Positions 11,241 to 21,378 of a stretch of DNA of 64,000 nucleotides are shown here, one piece after another. Location of the stretch: contig CM036168.1 in the NCBI GenBank assembly GCA_020631735.1, positions 97,320,932-97,384,931 of the forward strand, read 5' to 3'. This stretch comes from Saccharum officinarum (lineage: Eukaryota > Streptophyta > Magnoliopsida > Poales > Poaceae). The position numbers and the translations under genes are program-made. The notes beneath the pieces were generated by a model, which was given only the letters and a program-made list of their open reading frames with translations, had not been told where the DNA came from and did not search any database. The first letter of the stretch is position 1, and every line of letters starts with the position of its first letter.

Positions 11241-11888
11241 GATTCCCGTGTTCGATTGTTTCCAGAGAGCTCCTAGAGCGCTCAAATCGTGATCGGACGC
11301 GTCGGGTTAGACGCGATCGGACGCACCACCTGCGTCTAGTCCTTCACCGCCTACCACGTGTCAATGCCACACCCACGCCACTGCGTCAATGAGCGACCGT
11401 GATGACTGGACGCTGCACCAGCGCGTCAAGTCCAGCATCCGGTGTAAGGTCCTAAATGGCTAGAGGAGGGTGAATAGCCTTTTTTAATTTTCTACAAACT
11501 TTACTCAACAACAAAGTTAGTACAAAAGATGACGAAGCTAATTCTAGCACAAGCTCAACTATGCTAAGCAAGCCACCTACACAATTCTAGTTAACAAGGC
11601 TATGATCTCTAATTCACACCACAAGCTAAGTCACTAAGTTACTTACTCCTATGTGATACAAACTACTCTAAGCACACTAGACAAAATATGGTGCAAGAAT
11701 GTAAAAGGAGAGTGAATTGATTCTTATACCGACGGTGTAGAGATGAGATGTATCCAAAGAATCAATTACACACAATCACAATGAGAATCCTCGGCAAAAG
11801 ATGACACAAGATTTTTTTACCAAGGTTCACTTACTTCCCGGCAAGCTACTCTTCGTTGTGGCGATGCACCTACTTGATGGATCACGAG
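11241..11888 (-). repeat. Tandem unit 2, left part (interrupted by element D)
   Basis: This copy follows unit 1 closely up to gatggatcacgag, where element D begins. Its continuation is at 25424 (ctaatcaactatc after the duplicated gcgag). The uninterrupted copies read gatcgcgagctaatc, which fixes the D insertion site and shows the left duplication mutated from gcgag to acgag. Confidence 0.8.
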
Positions 11889-12590
11889 TGAAAGGATCAA
11901 GATGCCCAAGAGGGAGGGTGAATTGGGCTTTTCTAAAAATTAATTGCAAGAATTAAACCCTACAAGCCAAACTTCACCCCTAGTGCCTACAAGTGTTCCT
12001 TGTGATTCTACCGATAAAAGTTTTGCACCCTAAGTTCCAATCCTAGACTAGCATGGCAATTCTAGGAAAGTAAACAAGCAATGAAAGTAATGCACGAAAG
12101 TAAATGCTTGAAAGTAAGGGTTAGGAACACGGCGATGTTTTGTCGAGGTATCGGAGAGTCGCCACTCCCCACTAGTCCTCGTTGGAGCACCCGCGCAAGG
12201 GTGTAGCTCCCCCTTGATCCGCGCAAGGATCAAGTGCTCTCTACGGGTTGATTCTTCGACACTCCGTCGCGGCGAATCACCCAAAACCGCTCACAACTTG
12301 AGTTGGGTCACCCATAATCTTGTCGGATGATCACCAAACTCCCAATCACCACCAAACCGTCTAGGTGATGGCGATCACCAAGAGTAACAAGCTAGAACTC
12401 TCACTTGACCACAACAAGTCTAATGAGAAGATGGATGCACACTTGCTACACTCTTATCACTAGAGAGGATTCTCAAACTTTGATTCGCAAATCTCTATCC
12501 TCACTAGGGCTCTTGCACTCCCTTGCACTTCAAAGGTGTTTCTCAGCTGAACAAATGAGCAAAAGACCTCTAAAAGAGGTGGTGGGGATG

Positions 12591-12600
12591 TATTTATACA
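12591..12600 (-). promoter_or_regulatory. TATA box of element D 3' LTR
   Basis: The minus strand reads tgtataaata within ggggtgtataaatacatcc. The same box is at 24471-24480 in the 5' LTR, where it would drive the genomic RNA. The palindrome array begins about 50 bp upstream. Confidence 0.7.
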
Positions 12601-12649
12601 CCCCACAGTCGAAACGAACCGTTACCTGCCAACTTAGCAAAACGCAGGG

Positions 12650-13130
12650 TGACCGGACGCGCTGGTCGAAGTGACCGGAGGCGCCGGTCGCTCGTAACGG
12701 TCGAAATTCTGAAATTTCGGCTGAGTGACCGGACGCGCCGCTCGAAGTGACCGGACGCGCTGGTCGCTCGTAACGGTCGAAATTCTAAAATTTCGGCTGA
12801 GTGACCGGACGCGCCGGTCAGGGGTGATCAGACGCGTCCGATCGTGCAGGGAGCTTACTGTAAAGAGACCGGACGTGCGACCGCGTCCGATCGGTGATGA
12901 CCGGACGCGTCCAGTCGTCGCAGGACCTTACTGGAACATGACCGGACGCGCCGATCATTTCATAGTCGCGTCCGATTACGCTGTTTACCCTCTGGAACAC
13001 GTGTCAGGCTGACCACCGCGTCCGGTCCTCTCAAGGACCGCGTCCAGTCGATCAGTTGAAACCGCAGTGAAGTGTTAGTACTGACCGGACGCGTCCGGTC
13101 ATGACCAGGACTGCGTCCGGTCATAGGTAA
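12650..13130. repeat. CpG palindrome array in D 3' LTR
   Basis: The array repeats gaccggacgcg-type half sites in both orientations. A full 18-bp perfect palindrome gaccggacgcgtccggtc is at 13083-13100. A longer direct repeat around gtcgctcgtaacggtcgaaattct occurs twice (near 12688 and 12765). The array lies in U3, immediately upstream of the TATA box for minus-strand transcription. Confidence 0.85.
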
Positions 13131-13563
13131 ACGGCTCAAACGTTTTCTAAACGCGATGCAACTTGAACCAAGTTGCTTCCAACTGAACTCTGAGCTTTTC
13201 TCGAGCTACCTAGTGCTAAGTTTGACAAGTGTGCACCACACCTAAACATAGGACTCACCTAGGTCAAGCTACTCGCTCATGCCCCCCTTTATAGTACGGT
13301 TAAAGGAAGAAACAAAGATCCTAATGACTATTCCAGATGTAACTCAACACCTTGACATCCGGAACTAACCGTCCTTAATCTTATCGTTGATCCTTTGAAA
13401 ACCGAAACGATTTCCATCAAGGGACATGAATACCATATTGCTCAAAGCAGTTATCACTTCCATGACCTAACTTACCAAGGTTTCTGCAAAACACACGTTA
13501 GTCATGGTAATAAAGCGTTGTCATCAATTGCCGAAACCAACTCTCGGGGCCTAGATGCTTTCA

Positions 13564-13577
13564 ATCTCCCCCTTTTT
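13564..13577 (-). other. Polypurine tract of element D
   Basis: The minus strand reads aaaaagggggagat directly before the LTR start TGAAAG. Element F has aagggggagat in the same place. Confidence 0.85.
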
Positions 13578-14015
13578 GGTGATTGATGACAACACTTAGA
13601 TTCAGAAGATATGAGTTGAGGTTTTCGATCATGCTTGGTTCACATAAGCATAAAGCTATCAGCACAAGGGGTTAGTCAATGCTTATGTGTTCCAAGCCAA
13701 CTGAGTATACTTATAAGATAAAACATGAAGAGTTAGTACACATAAAAAAATATAGCTCATATGAAATCGGAGTAAGGCACGGAAGCACAACCTTATGAGC
13801 TATAAACAAACAAGTGACATAATTTAAACCTGTGACTAGATAAACCATATAGACTCAAGGTATCTCACAAGACCACATGTCATAAGAATGCAATTACTGT
13901 AAAGTAAACATGATGCATGAGTGTAGCACACAAGAAAAGAACAAAAACCCTCTATCAAAAACTCCCCCTGAATCTACTCTCTCTCCCTCTTTGGCATCAA
14001 CCGCCAAAAGCTAAT
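13578..14015 (-). other. Element D, 3' untranslated spacer
   Basis: The spacer lies between the third ORF and the PPT and has no coding signal. It contains a further purine-rich block on the minus strand (the cccccttt/ctccccctg stretches near 13965), reminiscent of the multiple PPT-like motifs reported for Sireviruses. Confidence 0.5.
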
Positions 14016-16472
14016 CTAAGGATCTGACGGGGGAACAGACGGAGTCGAGTTGGGTGCCGAGGAGCGCGGAGTAATCACAAACTGAGAAGTGTCTCCCTTG
14101 GACTCGGAGCTATCAGGCTGACCCTCTGAAGAAGCACGCGGCTGTGAAGCGGTCTAGGTCTGATCAACAGGAACAGGTACTGACGAAGTAGCAACAAGTG
14201 GAGCAGTCTCTGTGACCTGAGCCTGAAGTGAGCCAATAGCTGGGGGATCTATCGAGGCAACGGACGAAGGAACTGTCTCTATAGTGCTCGTCCCTGTCAC
14301 AGGAGGAACAGCTGCCTCTGAAGCTGACAACCCTGATGAAGTAGCAAAAGTAGAGTGCGAGGGCGTTGGCTGACCAGTCAACTCGCTATATGTGGCACTA
14401 AGATCAACGAAAGGTGTGCCGGTCAAAAGGTGAGGGCGAGGCTGGTCTGAAGGAGTAAATCCTGTCTGAATAGGCGTGTAGCTCGGGGACTGGAACGACT
14501 GAGGGACCTACAGCTGTGGAGAGGTGAACTGAAAGCTCGGCTGTCCCTGACTCGAAGGTCCACTAGACTGTAAGGCTGAAGTCAGGACAGATGCATGTAG
14601 AGGAACCCCAACTGTGACTAGGTGACGCAAAAGATCCAAGTACTCCTGCTGGCTAGCTGCACTCTGTCGCTGCATCTCATACTGCTGACGCTGCATCTCG
14701 ACTTGTTGGCACTGTATCTCAAGCTGCTGTCTCTGGAACTCGTCCTGTCGAGCCTGTATCTGTGCAAACACGGCAGCTGTGTCCTGAGCCTATCTTTGTA
14801 GCTGAAGGTCCTATCGCTCCTATGCTTGGGTCAGCCTCTCAAGAATGACCACCATGGCTGGGTCTGAGCGGGAGGCTGAACCAGAGCCACCAGCCTCGTG
14901 GTCGTGAGGCCGAGGAGACTGATACCTGGGGATGGGCTGATAATCCTCGTCAGTGCTGTCAGAGGCCTCATCCTCAGCTATATCAGCGGGCTGAGCATCT
15001 AGATCTGCAAGCTCTGCCTCAGCAAGACCCTGTACGGTCACGTCCTGCTCAGCCGCTGTCTCAGGCACCTGAGGTCTCTCTCTCTGTCCTAGCACAGAGG
15101 TCTGCTCTCTCGTAACTGAAGCCCATAGCTGACGAATATCATACTCAGAAAAAGCAGTAGTAGTATCAAATATCTCAGCTCTAATCTCTGAAGGCAGCTC
15201 AAGTGCAGATCTGATGATGAAGAAAATCCAATGAGCATAGGGCAGCTGACGGTGTCCATTGAAGCCCTCTGCTAGGGTGTCCTCCATCTCACTAATTATA
15301 AGATCTCAAATGTCAAAAGGTGTCTATGAGAGGAGGTGGTGAATAACCCATAGCTGCATCCTGGTCAATCCCTCTCTGTAACCAAACCTAGGAAGAAGAG
15401 TACGCCTGACAATAGCATCTAGAACTCGGGCAAGCGGTGTCAAACTGGCAAGTGTGCGACGAGACCCTTCGCCAAAAGGCTCATGGAAGCAGGGTCGGAT
15501 CAGATCTGTAGGTGGCATAGTACTGCCATGAGGGCGTCTAGGTGGAGCTGTCTGACCGAAACAGAGCTGGTGGATCTTCGTGTCTGAAGCTGGGAGTCTG
15601 AGAATCTCCCACACTCTTGTGCTGTACAGTCTGCAGTCGCGGCCTCAGAATGCAAAGTGTATGAACTCATGGGCTGGATCAATCCATAGTGAAGCATAGA
15701 ACTCCCTAACCCAAGTGCCGCAGTATGCACCTGTCCGTCCAAGAAAATCTGACAAGCCCGGTAGAAAGGACAGGTGCGGACGAAGCTGCTCACCCACTAC
15801 CTCAACAAGTGACTCAATGCGACATACCCTCTATGGTCGAAAGGCAATGCCACTGTCAACATAAGCTCTGTAAAAATCCTCCTATAGAGGAGTATAAAAG
15901 CCCTCTGAAGCTCTGGAGTCCCTCTGAGGTGGGAACCACCGGCTGACCTCAACAAATCTTAACCCTTGCACCTGACGTGTTGTAGCACCTCTCAAGTCAA
16001 AGTGCTCGACAGGGGGTGAACCTCTAGCCCTAGGAGGTGGACGTCCTCCACGACGCTGGCCCTCTGGCCTAGGAGTCACCTGAGCTCGTGTGCGTGTGGA
16101 GCGGCGACGCGGTGGAGTCTAAGCTAGCTGCTCCTCTATCCCCTCTGGAGCCTCTGCAGGTGGATCAACTGACATAGCATCTACATCCATTGTCACTTCT
16201 GTGCCCTCAGTGGTCTCAGTAGTCTCTGTACCAAGCTGTCGTCCTTCAAGATGAAAGCGACGCTCGCCAATGCGTATACCACTGCTCCTGCCACCCCTCT
16301 CTGTTGCATCAGCTGCATCTGCCACTGCCTGAGCTATCTCTGCATCAGTAAGAGTCTTCTTCTTCTTTCTAGCCATGATCTTGATGCGCTTTCCACGCGC
16401 AACCTCAGACAGACGAGGAGGACTGTCGTCCCCGTCACTAGGAGCACCACCAGCATTCTTGCAACGAACCAT
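14016..16472 (-). pseudogene. Third ORF of element D, in the Sirevirus envelope-like position
   Basis: A single reading frame runs 819 codons from ATG (16472) to a final TAG (14016-14018). It is interrupted by 11 in-frame stops (nine TAG, two TGA, no TAA) but by no frameshift. Segments in order: a basic N terminus with ARKKKKTLTDAE; an acidic threonine-rich stretch; an RRGGRPPPRARG patch; then a conserved-looking core (WVREFYASLWIDPAHEFIHF ... WEILRLP) that resembles the domain known as putative plant transposon protein; a second conserved block (YAHWIFFIIRSALELPSEIR); an acidic linker; a glutamine-rich coiled segment of RQQxEMQRQQ repeats near 14680-14770; and a Ser/Thr/Pro-rich tail. I see no clear signal peptide or membrane segment, so its position, not its sequence, is envelope-like. 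A promoter-like TATA and a palindrome array lie upstream. Function unknown; this copy is inactive. Confidence 0.75.
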
Positions 16473-17275
16473 GCTGTCACACTGTTAGGAAACCTCTGAA
16501 AGATGGTGTGCTGACACTCGAGAGGCTTGGCCTCAAACCGTATCTGCAGGCTTGGCCTCGGATTCAACAACTGAACAGCAGTCACCCCGACACACCGACA
16601 AACTTGCTGAAAAGACGGAATAGATGGATCTACTATAAGCAACATATATGATCTAAAAGGTACAAAACCCTAGAGATAGCAAGCATATAAGATAAGATGT
16701 GAATCAAAACGCGATGGCTACCTCGGATTGACGAGAAAACGGTGACGAGGTGAGATGACCTAGTTCACGAGACTTCCCGAAGCACCGGACGAGCGCTGAT
16801 TTGCCGAAACAAAAGTCAATTAGGATAACAAACGAAATTTTGGCAAACCCTAACAAGAAGATCAAGGATATGCGTAACAACCTCGGAGTGAAGACGTCGC
16901 GCGAAGAAATTTCGACGTCAAACGAAGGAGACGCCGCAGTGCGAACCCTAGGGTTAGGGCAACGTGCGATGGCCGAAAACGAAGATGGTCGCGAGGGAAG
17001 GTAGGGGCCGGCCGGAGGTGGCGCAGATGATGGAGGGCACGGCTCACCGGTGGCAGCAGCACACGGCGGCGCGGCAGGGGCGGAGCTACGTGGTGCGGGC
17101 GGAGCTGCGGGCCGGGCGGCGCTGTGTGGGTCACCGGAGGAGAAGGAGAAGGCAGGGCGTGGCAGTGAGCACCGGTGAGCGGCGATGGCGAGATTCCCGG
17201 TGAGTTAGGGCAGGGAGGCGGCGGAATCGCGAAAAACACGGCGGCAGATGAGGAAAAAGTGAGGGAACACGAAAG
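16473..17275 (-). other. GC-rich leader upstream of the third ORF
   Basis: The region looks like a plant 5' untranslated leader on the minus strand: pyrimidine-rich and C-rich with no conserved coding sequence. It includes a gene-like ccctaaccctagggttcg block near 16950. Proline/arginine-rich ORFs here are compositional artefacts. Together with the TATA and palindrome array upstream it suggests a separate transcription unit for the third ORF. Confidence 0.4.
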
Positions 17276-17283
17276 GTTATATG
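17276..17283 (-). promoter_or_regulatory. Putative internal TATA box of element D
   Basis: The minus strand reads catataac about 25 bp downstream of the internal palindrome array and 800 bp upstream of the third ORF. The array-then-TATA arrangement copies that of the LTRs. It is a weaker match than the LTR TATA boxes. Confidence 0.4.
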
Positions 17284-17304
17284 AGGGGTTAGATCCGCTC
17301 GACA

Positions 17305-17655
17305 CGCGATGACCGGACGCGGTGGTCGATATGACCGGACGCGGTGGAGGCGGCGTCTGGTCATATTCCAGTAAGCTCCTGGAATGACCTGACGCGTCCG
17401 ATTATCCACGTTCGGACGCTGACAGCGTCCGGTTTTGATTTGCCCGGAAAACTGAGACGGATGACCGGACGCGGTGGTGGTTACCGGGACCGAACGCGGT
17501 GGTCGACAGCAGCGCGTCCGGTTCAGCGTCCGGTCACTAGATCAGGAGTTGGTCTTCTGGATGACCGGACGCGCTGGTGGTCGCCGGGACCGGACGCGGT
17601 GGTGAAGCATCACTGCGTCCGGTGCAGCGTCCGGTCCAGCGTCCAGTCATAGTTT
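17305..17655. repeat. Internal CpG palindrome array of element D
   Basis: The array contains repeated gaccggacgcggtgg and gcgtccggt half sites in both orientations, the same motif family as the LTR arrays but a different arrangement. It lies between pol and the third ORF, far from either LTR. Confidence 0.8.
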
Positions 17656-18142
17656 TTCGCCCTTCTTCATTTCAAACTTTGACGCGACTTCTCCCAATCA
17701 GGTTCCAATTCAAAGAGATACAAATAAACACCAATTGGAACATGATATGAGTGACCTCACTCAAACCCTCAAGTTTCTCAAAATAGTTTGCCTTAGGCTA
17801 ATATTATTTTTAGGAAAATAGGAAACAAACACCCGAGGAGCAACGTATGGCCATGCAATAGAATTTTTGAACCCTTGGGAGCGTCAAAATGCTCTCTCTA
17901 CCCATGGACGAACACAGAGGTTGCTCAAAGCCAAACCGAAAAGAAACGACAAAGCAACAACCATGCAAATGCAATGCAAAACAAGTAAGTAAAGCTAGGT
18001 TGCTTGTCAAGTTTGATCCACGGTTAGGCTTCTTCACTCCTCTAAAGGAGGGTTATCGTAACCGTGTTAGCCAAGCCCTAGATGCATTGCGGGTAATTAA
18101 ACATGACATAAAATACAATGCAATGCAAGGGACAACACAAGC
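17656..18142 (-). other. Spacer after pol of element D
   Basis: This is non-coding sequence downstream of the pol stop on the minus strand. ORFs in it show no family resemblance. Confidence 0.45.
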
Positions 18143-21100
18143 TCATTTTTTAAAGTTACTAGAGTCAAGCACATTGAGTTCATTTCTCAACCTACAAAAG
18201 GTAGCTTCATCTAAAGGTTTAGTGAAGATATCCGCTAATTGATTTTCACTTCTTACACTTTCTAGTGATGTCATTTTTAGCAACGTGATCTCTTAGAAAG
18301 TGGTGGCGGATATCAATGTGCTTGGTGCGAGAGTGTTGTACCGGATTATTAGCAATTTTAACGCACTTTTATTATCACATAAAAGTGGCACCTTTTCAAG
18401 AACAATTCCATAGTCTAGGAGAGTTTGTTTCATGTATAAGATTTGTGCACAACAAGCCCCCGCGGCAATGTATTCCGCCTCGGCAGTGAACAAAGTCACA
18501 CTATTTTGCTTTTTAGATGACCAAGATACTAAGGATCTCCCAAGCAAATGGCATCCTCTGGATGTGCTTTTTCTATCAATTTTGCAACCGGCATAATCCG
18601 AATCGGAGTAGCCAACTAGTTGGAATCTAGCTCCTTTGGGATACCAAAGTCCAATGCTTGGGGTATACTTAAGGTATCTTAGGATTCTTTTTACGGCACT
18701 TAGGTGAGGTTCTTTAGGGCACGCTTGAAAGCGGGCACACATGCACACACTAAACATGATGTCGGGCCTAGATGCGGTAAGGTACAACAAGCTACCAATC
18801 ATAGAACGGTAAAGAGTTTGATCGATTGGTTTACCTCCCTCATCTAGGTCGAGATGTCCATTAGTTGGCATTGGGGTCTTGATTGGCTTGCATTCTTCCA
18901 TCTTGAATCTTTTGAGAAGATCCTTGGTATACTTTTCTTGAGAGATAAAGATCCCTTCTCTCATTTGCTTGACTTGAAACCCAAGGAAGAATGTTAGCTC
19001 ACCAATCATTGACATCTCGAACTCTTTTGACATCAATTCACCAAATTCTTTGCAATAGTCTTCATTTGTTGACCCGAAGATGATATCATCAACATAGACT
19101 TAACAAATGAAGATCTCTTCATTAAACTTCTTGGTGAATAGTGTGGTGTCAACCTTCCCAATAGTGAAGCCCTTCTCAATGAGGAAGTCCCGAAGGCGCT
19201 CATACCACGCTCTAGGGGCTTGCTTGAGCCCATATAGCGCCTTGGACAACCTATAAACATGATTAGGATATCTAGGGTCTTCAAACCCGGGAGGTTGTTC
19301 AACATAGACTAGTTCATTTATGAAGCCATTTAAGAATGCACTTTTCACATCCATTTGATATAGTTTCATATCATGATTTGATGCATATGCAAGAAGGATA
19401 CGGATGGCTTCAAGTCTTGCAACGAGTGCAAAAGTCTCTCCAAAATCAAGACCTTTAACTTGAGAGAACCCTTTTGCTACTAGTCTTGCCTTGTTTCTTA
19501 CTACTACCCCTTGATCATCTTGCTTGTTGCGGAACACCCACTTGGTTCCAATGACTCTTACACCTTTTGGATGCTTTTCAAGTGTCCAAACTTGATTGTG
19601 GGTGAAGTTGTTCAATTCTTCATGCATGGCATTCACCCAATCCGGATCTTGAAGAGCTTCTTCTACATTCTTAGGTTCAAGACAAGAGACAAAAGAGTGA
19701 TGTTCAACAAAAGAATTAAACTTTTGAGATCGAGTCATTACACCCTTTGTAGGACTCCCTATGATGAGATCTTGTGGATGTGCTTGAAGTAGCAGTGAGT
19801 TTCTTCGATCAACCACTTGAGGAGTAGGATTGGGAGCATCAACATCTTGTGCTTGTGCCTCGGCTTGATGATGAGAAACATGAGTGTCTTCATTTTCAAC
19901 TCTCTCATTCTTGTCATCATCTTGAGGCACATATGATGAAGATAGTGGATTGACAATTTGTACATCGTCTTCATCATCTTTAGGCTTGATGTCTCCCACC
20001 GGCATGTTCTTCATGGCCTCTCTCAATGGTTCATCACCTACATCATCACAATTCTTAATTGCTCCTTGGGAGCCGTTAGATTCATCAAATTCCACATCAT
20101 ATGTTTCTTCAACCAAACCGGTGGCATGGTTAAATACTCTATTTGCTTTGGACTTTGATGAGTAGCCAACAAGAAAACCAATATCACAACGTCTTTGGAA
20201 CTTCCCTAGGTGTTGACGCTTCTTGTAGATATAGCATTTGCAACCAAACACCCGGAAGAATGAGACGTCCGGCTTCTTCCCATTTAGCAACTCATAAGGG
20301 GTCTTGCAAAGGAACTTTTGTAGGAAGAGGCGATTTGAAGCATAGCATGCGATGTTGATTGCCTCGGCCCACAATTTCTCCGGTGTGTTGTACTCATCTA
20401 ACATTATTCTTGCAAGAGTGATCAAGGTCTGGTTCTTTCTCTCAACTACACCATTTTGTTGAGGAGTATAGGTTGATGATACTTCATGCTTGATTCCAAT
20501 TTCATCACAATAAGCTTCAATGTTGGTGTTGTCAAACTCTTTTCCATTATCACTTCTAATCTTCTTTATCTTGACTTCAAATTCATTTTGAGCCCTCTTT
20601 GCAAACTTCTTGAAGCAATTTGCTACTTCAGATTTGTCATGAAGAAAGAAAGTCCAAGTGTATCTTGAGTAATCATCCACAATTACTAGACAATAGAGAT
20701 TTCCACCCAAACTCTTGTAAGTTGTAGGACCAAACAAATCCATGTGTAGAAGTTCTAGTACTCTTGATGTTGACATGTAAGCTTTGGTTGGATGAGTGTT
20801 TGCAACTTGTTTGCCGGCTTGACATGCACTACAAGGTTTGTCCTTTTCAAACTTTACATCCTTCAAACCTCTCACTAATTCTTTCTTCAATAGCTTGTTG
20901 AGAGTGTTCATTCCAACATGAGCAAGCCTCCTATGCCAAAGCCATCCAAGTGTGGTTTTGGTGAATAAACAAGTCATCAAGTTTGCATCTTTGGAGGTGA
21001 AGTCAACAAGATAAAGATTGTTGTATCTAAAGCCCTTGAAAATCACTTGCTTGTCATCTATCTTTGTAACTACCACTTCATTTGGAGTGAACAAGCATTG

Positions 21101-21334
21101 GTAGCCAAGATCACAAAGTTGCCCAACGGATAGTAAGTTGAAACTCAATGAAGCAACATAGAGCACATTTGAGAGAGAGTGATCATTTGATATTGCAACC
21201 TTGCCTATACCCTTGACTTTGCTCTTTGAATTGTCCCCAAATGTGATCTTGTCTTGACATACCCCATCCTCTTCAAGTGAGGTGAACATACGAGGATCAC
21301 CGGTCATATGTTGTGTGCAACCACTATCAATCAC
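18143..21334 (-). pseudogene. pol: pol of element D (Ty1/copia, Sirevirus type), broken
   Basis: The polyprotein contains: protease with DSGCTQHMTG near its start; GAG-pre-integrase zinc finger (LWHRRLAHVGM ... CSACQAGK); integrase core with D, D, E residues in HMDLFGP, RSDNGKEF and QQNGVVERKN; reverse transcriptase (KARLVAKGFSQ, MDVKSAFLNG, YGLKQAPRAWY, VYVDDIIFG); and RNase H ending ENQLADIFTKPLDEATF. A CAA to TAA stop falls at about 19100, five residues before YVDD, so no full-length enzyme could be made. Two further single-base frameshifts occur near 18360 and 18255 in RNase H. The frame also differs from gag. In an intact element it would copy genomic RNA and integrate the cDNA. Confidence 0.9.
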
Positions 21335-21378
21335 CCAATGAGATCCACCGGTCTTGTAGTTTACCTACACACAAGAGA

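Larger units (their letters stand above)
11889..13563 (-). mobile_element. Element D, 3' LTR (1675 bp)
   Basis: The plus strand runs from tgaaaggatcaag to gatgctttca, a TGAAAG...CTTTCA terminal inverted repeat. A TATA box for the minus strand lies at 12591-12600, and a CpG-palindrome array spans 12650-13130 on its upstream side. It is 20 bp longer than the other LTR because that copy lost a 20-bp piece within the array. Confidence 0.9.

Noticed and set aside
12650..13130. CRISPR-like array
   Set aside because: Repeats are irregular CpG palindromes in both orientations with no constant spacer length, inside a plant LTR.
16862..17305. 147-codon proline/arginine-rich ORF upstream of the third ORF of element D
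   Set aside because: It overlaps the putative TATA box, has no domain, and reflects the C-rich leader composition.
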